Notes under the pieces: generated by a model
What the model was told of the DNA's origin: nothing
Databases searched by the model: none
What the model saw: the letters and a program-made list of their open reading frames with translations, nothing else
Shown here: positions 1 through 4,595 of the stretch, piece by piece
Numbering within the stretch: the stretch's first letter is position 1
Layout: every line of letters begins with the position of its first letter
Position numbers and translations under genes: made by a program
Assembly: GCA_964370165.1 (NCBI GenBank)
Contig: CAYJIG010000086.1
Coordinates: 1-6,130 of the forward strand
From: JAAYCI01 sp964370165
GTDB lineage: Bacteria > Bacillota > Clostridia > Oscillospirales > Ruminococcaceae
DNA length: 6,130 bases
Direction: 5' to 3'

Positions 1-55
1 GCGTGCTGCGTTCGGGACGCAGAGGCCGCGAGTTCGAGTCTCGCCACTCCGACCA
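1..55 (+). tRNA. tRNA-Pro (anticodon CGG), 5' end missing
   Basis: This is the 3' part of a tRNA gene cut by the window start. The anticodon stem is CTGCG (6-10) with CGCAG (18-22), enclosing the 7-nt loop TTCGGGA. That places anticodon CGG at 13-15, which reads proline codon CCG, and a G follows it as is usual in proline tRNAs. A 5-nt variable region (23-27) follows. The T stem is GCGAG (28-32) with CTCGC (40-44) around TTCGAGT, then come the 3' acceptor strand CACTCCG (45-51), discriminator A52 and an encoded CCA (53-55). The 5' acceptor strand and most of the D arm lie outside the window. The identity rests on the anticodon and is firm. Confidence 0.93.
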
Positions 56-80
56 GTCGAGAAGCTCGACACCAAAACCG

Positions 81-110
81 CCCTTTAGCTTTGTGCTAGA
101 GGGTATTTTT
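81..110 (+). terminator. Intrinsic terminator of the tRNA-Pro transcript
   Basis: CCCTTTAGC (81-89) pairs with GCTAGAGGG (95-103) around a 5-nt loop TTTGT. This gives a 9-bp stem with one G-T wobble, followed directly by TATTTTT. It lies 25 nt after the tRNA CCA end and is well placed to end the tRNA transcript. Confidence 0.85.
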
Positions 111-152
111 ATGCCCGAAATTTAACGGTATGCATTTTGTATAAGCAAGCCA

Positions 153-190
153 CCAGCGTGATAGCATGCCCCCTTGGGTACGCTGGACCA
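153..190 (+). other. Short tRNA-acceptor-like hairpin ending in ACCA
   Basis: CCAGCGT (153-159) is perfectly complementary to ACGCTGG (180-186), a 7-bp stem as long as a tRNA acceptor stem. It is followed immediately by ACCA (187-190), which matches a discriminator base plus CCA. Only 20 nt separate the two strands, so there is no room for D, anticodon and T arms; the interior offers only a weak CCC/GGG pairing. A strong terminator begins 4 nt later. It could be a relic of a deleted tRNA gene in this tRNA locus, part of a small RNA, or a chance resemblance. No tRNA function is claimed. Confidence 0.35.
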
Positions 191-194
191 ATCT

Positions 195-223
195 GGCACC
201 GGATACAGTCCGGTGTCTTTTTT
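195..223 (+). terminator. Second intrinsic terminator between tRNA-Pro and the acetyltransferase gene
   Basis: GGCACCGGA (195-203) pairs with TCCGGTGTC (209-217) around the loop TACAG. The 9-bp stem contains one G-T wobble and is followed by six T residues (218-223). The fold is stronger than the terminator at 81-110. No gene lies between the two, so it is either a back-up for the tRNA transcript or the 3' end of a small RNA covering the hairpin at 153-190. Confidence 0.8.
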
Positions 224-237
224 ATTCCCGAAATATA

Positions 238-246
238 TGTTATACT
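238..246 (+). promoter_or_regulatory. Extended -10 promoter for the acetyltransferase gene
   Basis: TG (238-239), one base, then TATACT (241-246) form an extended -10 element. The region where a -35 would sit falls in the T tract of the preceding terminator and has no good match, which fits an extended -10 promoter. Transcription would start near 253, giving a leader of about 54 nt before the gene at 307. Confidence 0.5.
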
Positions 247-306
247 TTTATACAAACAAACTGGCGCTCGAGAAGCCACGCACCAAACATACCAAGGAGA
301 TTTCAA

Positions 307-891
307 ATGACTGAACGTGAAAAAATGCTTGCAGGCCAGCTTTATGATTGCGGCGACGCAGAACTGCTGACACAATGGCACAAGGCGAAAGACTTAGCCC
401 GTGACTACAACAGTCTCGCCTCCACCGATGCCGCCTGCAAAAAAGCTATATTAAAAAAGTTACTGGGTGGCTTCGGGGACAATCTATGGATCACCCCGCC
501 GTTTTATGTCGACTACGGCAACAACATATATTTCGGGAACAACTGCGAAGTTAACATGAACTGCACGTTTTTAGACGACAATAAAATCACCATCGGCGAC
601 AATGCCCTGATTGCACCAAACGTGCAGATTTACACCGCTTTTCATCCCACCAACGCACAAGACCGATTCGGCACACCGAAAGAAGACGGTAGCTTTGAGT
701 TTTGCAAAACACAAACCGCACCCGTCACCATCGGCGATAATGTCTGGATTGGCGGCGGCGTAATCATCATGCCGGGCGTAACCATCGGCGATAACGTCGT
801 CATCGGCGCCGGAAGCGTGGTGACAAAAGACATCGCTTGCAATAAAATAGCTTTCGGCAATCCATGCCGCGAGCAAAAAGACAACATATAA
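307..891 (+). CDS. Maltose/galactoside O-acetyltransferase family protein (left-handed beta-helix)
   Basis: The 194-residue protein is close to the usual length of LacA/Maa enzymes, which move an acetyl group from acetyl-CoA to a sugar hydroxyl in the cytoplasm and work as trimers. The N-terminal part (about 1-57, starting TEREKMLAGQLYD) matches the family's Mac helical domain. From about 58 on there are hexapeptide repeats typical of the left-handed beta-helix, with runs such as ITIGDNALIAP, VTIGDNVWIGG and VTIGDNVVIGAGSVVTKD. His113 in TAFHP fits the catalytic histidine. I chose the start at 307 because AAGGAGA (294-300) sits 6 nt upstream; an open frame continues back to 166 but would run through the terminator and promoter. 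The true acceptor is unknown, since many family members are detoxifying or have uncertain sugar specificity. The radical SAM gene starts 51 nt downstream, possibly in the same transcript. Confidence 0.9.
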   Translation: MTEREKMLAGQLYDCGDAELLTQWHKAKDLARDYNSLASTDAACKKAILKKLLGGFGDNLWITPPFYVDYGNNIYFGNNCEVNMNCTFLDDNKITIGDNALIAPNVQIYTAFHPTNAQDRFGTPKEDGSFEFCKTQTAPVTIGDNVWIGGGVIIMPGVTIGDNVVIGAGSVVTKDIACNKIAFGNPCREQKDNI

Positions 892-895
892 CACT

Positions 896-907
896 CGCCA
901 TATGGCG
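896..907 (+). repeat. Perfect 12-bp palindrome between two genes
   Basis: CGCCATATGGCG reads the same on both strands and lies 4 nt after the acetyltransferase stop codon. As RNA it could form only a 4-bp stem with a 4-nt loop and has no T tract, so it is not a terminator. It may be a chance palindrome or a small mRNA hairpin. Confidence 0.4.
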
Positions 908-942
908 CAACCATCCTACAACGTCAAAAACGGAGCTTTATC

Positions 943-1809
943 ATGAAAGAGATAGTAGCCAAAAGCCTGCTCTCGCAAAAAAACAACATCAACATATACC
1001 GAGGCTGTACCCACGGCTGTATTTATTGCGACAGCCGCAGTGAAGTATACGGTAAAACGTATGATTTCGAAGACATCGAAGTAAAAATCAACGCCACACA
1101 GCTTTTGGAAAAAGAACTGTCTAAGCGGCGCAGTCCCTGCATGATAGTCACCGGCGCCATGACCGACCCGTATCTGCCACTGGAAAAAGAACTGCAAAAC
1201 ACAAAAAAATGCCTCGAAATCATCGAAAAGCACGGTTTCGGCGCAGCTGTTTTGACCAAATCCGACCTTGTTTTGCGTGACATCGAGCTGCTAAAACGCA
1301 TAAACGAAAAAACAAAATGCGTGGTACAAATCACCCTCACCACATACGACGAGGAACTGTGCAAGATACTAGAGCCAAACGTGTGCACCACTAAAAGACG
1401 ATACCACGTGCTAAAAGAGATGCAAAAAGCCGGCATACCCACCGTGGTGTGGCTAACGCCTATCTTGCCGTTCATAAACGACACAAAGGAAAACATCGCC
1501 GGAATTTTAGACTACTGCAAAGACGCAGGCGTCAAAGGCATTTTAACATTCGGCATCGGCATGACATTAAGATACGGAAACCGTGAATATTTTTATGAGA
1601 AGCTAGACGCCCATTTCCCCGGCCTAAAGTCCGAATACATGAAAAAATACCGCTCGTCATACGGCCTAGGCAGCCCAAACAGCGCAAAACTATCACGATA
1701 TATCAAAGATTTTTGCAAAGATCATAATATGCTCTACGGCGAAAAAGAGGTGTTTTCCTACATATGGGACTTTCCCAAAGACAACTCTCAACTTTCTTTT
1801 TTTACCTGA
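943..1809 (+). CDS. SPL-family radical SAM protein
   Basis: The 288-residue protein has the radical SAM cluster motif CTHGCIYC, with Cys22, Cys26 and Cys29 as the [4Fe-4S] ligands that cleave S-adenosylmethionine. Other stretches follow the pattern of spore photoproduct lyase-like (SPL/Rv2578c-like) proteins: VTGAMTDPYLPLE (about 69-81), LTKSDLVLRDIELL (104-117), LTPILPFINDT (171-181) and a C-terminal YGNREYFYEKL...YRSSYGLGSPN segment. It is cytoplasmic. The family is related to DNA-lesion repair enzymes, but the role of this subgroup is not established and I do not call it a photoproduct lyase. The C-terminus carries QLSFF (283-287), which resembles a beta-clamp-binding motif. GGAG (932-935) lies 7 nt before the ATG. 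The spacing of 51 nt from the acetyltransferase suggests, but does not prove, one operon. No convincing terminator follows it. Confidence 0.88.
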   Translation: MKEIVAKSLLSQKNNINIYRGCTHGCIYCDSRSEVYGKTYDFEDIEVKINATQLLEKELSKRRSPCMIVTGAMTDPYLPLEKELQNTKKCLEIIEKHGFGAAVLTKSDLVLRDIELLKRINEKTKCVVQITLTTYDEELCKILEPNVCTTKRRYHVLKEMQKAGIPTVVWLTPILPFINDTKENIAGILDYCKDAGVKGILTFGIGMTLRYGNREYFYEKLDAHFPGLKSEYMKKYRSSYGLGSPNSAKLSRYIKDFCKDHNMLYGEKEVFSYIWDFPKDNSQLSFFT

Positions 1810-1870
1810 TTTTCCGACGTTGCTTATGCAAAAAAACCTGTTTTTATATCCCAGAAACTTTATATGACTA

Positions 1871-1899
1871 TTGACATTTTAACCAAAATATGATATCTT
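1871..1899 (+). promoter_or_regulatory. Strong sigma-70-type promoter of the ABC importer operon
   Basis: A perfect -35 TTGACA (1871-1876), a 17-bp spacer and -10 TATCTT (1894-1899) make a near-consensus housekeeping promoter. The expected transcription start is near 1906, which gives a leader of about 92 nt before the lipoprotein gene and puts the palindrome at 1906-1927 at the start site. Confidence 0.8.
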
Positions 1900-1905
1900 A
1901 ATTTG

Positions 1906-1927
1906 TAGGTTAGTTATAGCTAACCTA
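1906..1927 (+). promoter_or_regulatory. Palindromic operator candidate at the importer transcription start
   Basis: TAGGTTAG (1906-1913) and CTAACCTA (1920-1927) are perfect inverted 8-bp arms separated by TTATAG. The element begins at the predicted transcription start, a usual place for a repressor site. The arms equal the half-sites of the DtxR/IdeR iron-box consensus, but those half-sites are normally 1 bp apart, not 6, so the regulator is uncertain. The same sequence could also fold as an 8-bp RNA hairpin at the very 5' end of the mRNA. Confidence 0.6.
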
Positions 1928-1929
1928 GC

Positions 1930-1966
1930 GTGCAAAATACATTCCATTTACTTTTTTATTTTGCAC
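1930..1966 (+). repeat. Inverted repeat in the importer leader
   Basis: GTGCAAAATA (1930-1939) and TATTTTGCAC (1957-1966) are perfect 10-bp inverted arms with a 17-nt spacer. The leader RNA could fold here into a stem-loop just upstream of the ribosome binding site. A TATAAT (1968-1973) follows directly and might be the -10 of a second promoter, though its -35 region is poor; in that case the arms could be operator halves. No known riboswitch consensus was recognised. Confidence 0.55.
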
Positions 1967-1997
1967 TTATAATACCCTACTTGGAAAGGTTTAAATC

Positions 1998-3074
1998 ATG
2001 AAAAAACTACTGTTTGTTTCTATTGCACTTATGATATCCATCGCCATGCTGGCGTCTTGCGGCGCTAGTGCTGCCAGCGAAGTTTCCTCTGCGCCTGCGT
2101 CGTCTGCGCCTGCGTCGTCTGCTCCTGCATCTTCCGAGGCAATGCCCGAAGAAGAAGCCGCCGATCCTGTGGACGTGCGTGCTCTTGGCCTGAAAGGCCC
2201 CACCACCATGGGCATGGTTTCCTTCATGAACGCTGTTGAAAACGGCGAAATCACCGACAACAACTACACATTTGAAATGATTGCAGACACCAGCGAGGTT
2301 GCTGCTAAAATAGCCAAGTCCGAGATTGATATCGCCGCTGTTCCGGCAAACTTGGCATCTGTCATCTACAACAACACCGAGGGTGCTGTCGAGGTGCTTG
2401 CCATCAACACTCTTGGCGTTTTGTACATCGTTGAAAACGGCGAAAGCCTTACTTCCATCCAAGACTTGAGCGGCAAAACCATCCACGCCACCGGCAAGGG
2501 TGCCACCCCTGAGTTTTCCCTGCGCTATATCTTGTCTGAAAACGGCATAGATCCCGACGCCGACGTTACCATCGAATGGCACGCCGAGGCAGCCGAGGTA
2601 CTTGCTTCCATCGCAGATCAAGAAGACGCCATTGCAATGTTGCCCCAACCTTTTGTGGCCAGCGCACTTGCATCAAACGAAACCCTGCGCGTAGCTCTTG
2701 ATCTTACCGAAGAGTGGAACACTACACAGGAAGGCGCCGAGATGCCTTCACAGCTGGTAACAGGCGTTTTAATAGCCCGCAAAGCTTTTATCGAGGAAAA
2801 TCCCGCTGCTGTAGAGGCTTTCCTTACTCACTATGAAGAGTCTGTAGCCTACATCAACAGCGACGTTGAAGGCGGCGCAGCACTTGTGGTCAAGTATGAA
2901 ATCCTGCCGGCAGAGCCCATCGCAGTGGCTGCCATCCCGCAATGCAACATCACCTATATTTCAGGCACCGAGATGAAAGACACTCTCAGCGGCTACTTGC
3001 AGGTATTGCATGACCAATCTGCCCAGTCTGTGGGCGGCGCAATGCCCGGCGACGACTTCTACTACGCTCAATAA
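1998..3074 (+). CDS. ABC transporter substrate-binding lipoprotein (NMT1/SsuA-like)
   Basis: The 358-residue protein starts with a lipoprotein signal peptide: MKK, a hydrophobic core, then the lipobox LASC with Cys21 as the lipidated residue. It should be anchored outside the cytoplasmic membrane. A linker follows (about 22-60) containing three SSAPA repeats and an acidic stretch EAMPEEEAADP. The binding domain starts near 62; segments such as EIDIAAVPANLA, LSGKTIHATGKGATPEFSLRYIL and AIAMLPQPFVASAL are typical of the NMT1/SsuA/TauA-like periplasmic-binding fold. Family members bind sulfonates, nitrate, thiamine precursors and other small organic molecules, and I cannot tell the ligand here. 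The start is supported by GGAAAGG (1983-1989) 8 nt before the ATG. It is the first gene of a three-gene importer operon with the permease 42 nt downstream. Confidence 0.92.
   Translation: MKKLLFVSIALMISIAMLASCGASAASEVSSAPASSAPASSAPASSEAMPEEEAADPVDVRALGLKGPTTMGMVSFMNAVENGEITDNNYTFEMIADTSEVAAKIAKSEIDIAAVPANLASVIYNNTEGAVEVLAINTLGVLYIVENGESLTSIQDLSGKTIHATGKGATPEFSLRYILSENGIDPDADVTIEWHAEAAEVLASIADQEDAIAMLPQPFVASALASNETLRVALDLTEEWNTTQEGAEMPSQLVTGVLIARKAFIEENPAAVEAFLTHYEESVAYINSDVEGGAALVVKYEILPAEPIAVAAIPQCNITYISGTEMKDTLSGYLQVLHDQSAQSVGGAMPGDDFYYAQ
2085..2135 (+). repeat. 15-bp tandem repeat encoding the SSAPA linker
   Basis: Three in-frame 15-bp units, related to TCGTCTGCGCCTGCG, begin at 2085, 2100 and 2115, with a partial unit to 2135. 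They encode SSAPA three times, a flexible Ser/Ala/Pro tether between the lipid anchor and the binding domain. The first two units differ by one base; the third has more silent changes. The unit length keeps the frame if the copy number changes. Confidence 0.85.
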
Positions 3075-3085
3075 TCCCATAACAT

Positions 3086-3099
3086 AGGCAGTCTTGCCT
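3086..3099 (+). other. Small intercistronic hairpin between lipoprotein and permease genes
   Basis: AGGCA (3086-3090) pairs with TGCCT (3095-3099) around GTCT, 11 nt after the lipoprotein stop codon. There is no T tract, so it is not a classical terminator. Such a hairpin could protect the 3' end of the lipoprotein message, fitting the usual excess of binding protein over permease, but this is inference and the stem is short. Confidence 0.35.
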
Positions 3100-3116
3100 T
3101 AATCTGACTTTCTGTA

Positions 3117-3905
3117 ATGTTCCACCCGGTAAATAACATGGATAAAAAAAACAAGCTAGCACAATCGGATAAAATAAAGCCGTGGTCTGTTATATTGGCG
3201 CTTTTGGTTTGGCAGATAACCGCCATGATCATCGACCAACGGATACTGATAGTATCGCCCATAGCGGTACTGGCAGAGCTTGCAACAATCATCGGCACCC
3301 CAGACTTTTGGGGTGCTGTTTTTGCTAGTTTTATACGTATTGTCGGCGGTTTTTTGCTTGGCACATTGTGTGGTGTGGTGCTTGCCGTGCCTGCCTCACG
3401 CTACAGCTTCGTCCGCGACATGCTTGCCCCGTTCATGATCACCATCCGCTCCATCCCGGTGGCATCTTTCGTCATTTTGGCCCTCATATGGTTTTCGTCA
3501 AACAACCTCGCTATTCTCATCAGCTTTTTAATGGTCATGCCAATCATATACACCAGCGTTTTGGAAGGCATCAGAAACACCGATAAAAGCCTATTGGAGA
3601 TGGCTGGGGTTTTCCATGTTGGAAACCTGAAAAAACTACGATACATTTACTTTTTCGAGGTGTATCCGTTCTTTATCTCCGGCATAAAAATCGCCCTGGG
3701 CCTGTGCTGGAAATCCGGCATCGCGGCCGAGGTTATCGGCATACCCGAGCCGTCCATCGGCGAGCACCTCTTCAACGCCAAGATATTTTTAGACACGCCG
3801 TCTTTGCTGTGCTGGACGCTGGTCATCGTCCTTATCAGCACCGGCTTTGAAAAGCTGTTTTTGTTGATGCTACGTACGCTTCACAAACAACTGCAGAAAG
3901 GATAA
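3117..3905 (+). CDS. ABC transporter permease (SsuC/TauC-like)
   Basis: The 262-residue membrane protein should form the channel of the importer as a dimer. About six membrane segments can be seen: roughly 23-40, 66-93, 103-124, 129-150, 183-205 and 230-250. The EAA loop that contacts the ATPase is visible at about 161-180, as EMAGVFHVGNLKKLRYIYFF with the conserved Gly169. The short Lys-rich N-terminus is cytoplasmic. The start is uncertain: ATG at 3117 and ATG at 3138 (MDKKNK) are both possible and neither has a clear Shine-Dalgarno sequence, while an in-frame stop at 3105 rules out earlier starts. The gene ends 2 nt before the ATPase start, so these two are translationally close. Confidence 0.9.
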   Translation: MFHPVNNMDKKNKLAQSDKIKPWSVILALLVWQITAMIIDQRILIVSPIAVLAELATIIGTPDFWGAVFASFIRIVGGFLLGTLCGVVLAVPASRYSFVRDMLAPFMITIRSIPVASFVILALIWFSSNNLAILISFLMVMPIIYTSVLEGIRNTDKSLLEMAGVFHVGNLKKLRYIYFFEVYPFFISGIKIALGLCWKSGIAAEVIGIPEPSIGEHLFNAKIFLDTPSLLCWTLVIVLISTGFEKLFLLMLRTLHKQLQKG

Positions 3906-3907
3906 CT

Positions 3908-4498
3908 ATGCCGACTACACCTGCCAAGCACGACATCATCATCGATAACATATCAAAATCTTTCGGCGAAAAGAATGTCCTTTCGCATTTTTCGGCATGT
4001 TTTCCTTTTGGTGAAAAAAGCAGCATCATGGCCGCTTCAGGCAAAGGAAAAACCACGCTACTGCGCATCATGCTGGGCCTTGAAGTGCCCGATGATGGCA
4101 CTATCAGCGGCATGCACGGCAAAAAAATCGCCATGGTATTCCAGGAAGACCGCCTGTGCGAGAATCTGTCTGCCGCCGCCAACATCAGCATGGTTTGCCA
4201 GCGTTCAAAACATGATATTAAACACGCCCTCGCCAAGGCCGGCCTTGAAAACGAAGCCGACACACCTGTGCACACTTTATCCGGCGGCATGAAGCGCAGG
4301 GTGTCGATTTTGCGCGCGCTATTATACGACGCCGACATCATCCTGATGGACGAGCCGTTCAAGGGCCTTGACGAAGACACAAAACTGCAAATGATACGCC
4401 TTGTTTCGGAATATGCCGGCGGCAAAACCCTTATTCTTGTCACCCATATCCACGAGGAACTAGAGGCGCTGGGCACAATATACAACATAGAGTTGTGA
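3908..4498 (+). CDS. ABC transporter ATP-binding protein (SsuB-like), compact
   Basis: The 196-residue protein powers the importer from the cytoplasmic side. Visible motifs are Walker A at 42-50 (AASGKGKTT), the Q-loop Gln79 in MVFQED, the signature LSGGM at 124-128, Walker B ILMDEP with Asp148 and Glu149, the D-loop GLD (153-155) and the H-loop His180. The first glycine of the usual Walker A pattern GxxGxGK[ST] is Ala42, while the lysine and Thr49 are kept. It is shorter than typical SsuB/TauB proteins of about 250 residues because it ends soon after the H-loop; the catalytic core is complete. AAAGGA (3897-3902) provides the ribosome binding site inside the end of the permease gene. No GC-rich terminator follows, only an A/T-rich stretch. 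Confidence 0.93.
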   Translation: MPTTPAKHDIIIDNISKSFGEKNVLSHFSACFPFGEKSSIMAASGKGKTTLLRIMLGLEVPDDGTISGMHGKKIAMVFQEDRLCENLSAAANISMVCQRSKHDIKHALAKAGLENEADTPVHTLSGGMKRRVSILRALLYDADIILMDEPFKGLDEDTKLQMIRLVSEYAGGKTLILVTHIHEELEALGTIYNIEL

Positions 4499-4519
4499 TT
4501 TTTTAAAAAATTTTCTTAA

Positions 4520-4536
4520 TATACCAAATTTGTATA
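4520..4536 (+). repeat. Imperfect 17-bp palindrome upstream of the flavodiiron gene
   Basis: TATACCAAATTTGTATA has 5-bp perfect outer arms (TATAC/GTATA), one mismatched pair and two further inner pairs. It lies just upstream of or over the expected -35 position of the flavodiiron promoter, so it could be a second regulator site. The region is A/T-rich, which makes chance palindromes common. Confidence 0.35.
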
Positions 4537-4556
4537 GTTTTTTCACTTTCATTGCG

Positions 4557-4571
4557 CTATAATGATAATAA
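4557..4571 (+). promoter_or_regulatory. PerR-like box overlapping the -10 element of the flavodiiron gene
   Basis: The 15-bp sequence CTATAATGATAATAA matches the Bacillus PerR box TTATAATnATTATAA at 12 of 14 defined positions. It contains a perfect -10 hexamer TATAAT (4558-4563); the -35 region is weak. A repressor bound here would block RNA polymerase directly. The related Fur box shares much of the pattern, so PerR is favoured mainly because a PerR-like gene lies next door. Confidence 0.6.
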
Positions 4572-4595
4572 TATCACCTGAAAAGGAGCTTAATC

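Noticed and set aside
187..223. T-box riboswitch candidate: TGGCACC (194-200) resembles the TGGnACC core and a terminator follows.
   Set aside because: Only about 85 nt lie between the two terminators, there is no recognisable Stem I or specifier loop, and the downstream gene is an acetyltransferase rather than an amino-acid gene. The match lies within the terminator stem and is probably chance.
166..306. Longer start for the acetyltransferase at 166, adding 47 residues.
   Set aside because: The extension would translate the second terminator and the promoter, has no ribosome binding site and is not part of the family; the ATG at 307 has a strong one and gives the normal family N-terminus.
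1829..1848. A-tract/T-tract pair after the radical SAM gene as a possible terminator.
   Set aside because: AAAAA pairing with TTTTT around CCTG is too weak and lacks GC pairs, so I do not call a terminator.
2007..2648. Antisense open frame of 213 codons with a long arginine run.
   Set aside because: It is a shadow of the lipoprotein gene; the arginine run is the reverse reading of the SSAPA repeat.
3835..4488. Antisense open frame of 217 codons opposite the ATPase gene.
   Set aside because: The + strand encodes a complete ABC ATPase with all motifs; the antisense frame shows no recognisable domain or ribosome binding site.
4499..4518. A/T palindromic stretch after the ATPase gene as a possible terminator.
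   Set aside because: Runs of T and A give no stable GC stem, so this is not a convincing intrinsic terminator.
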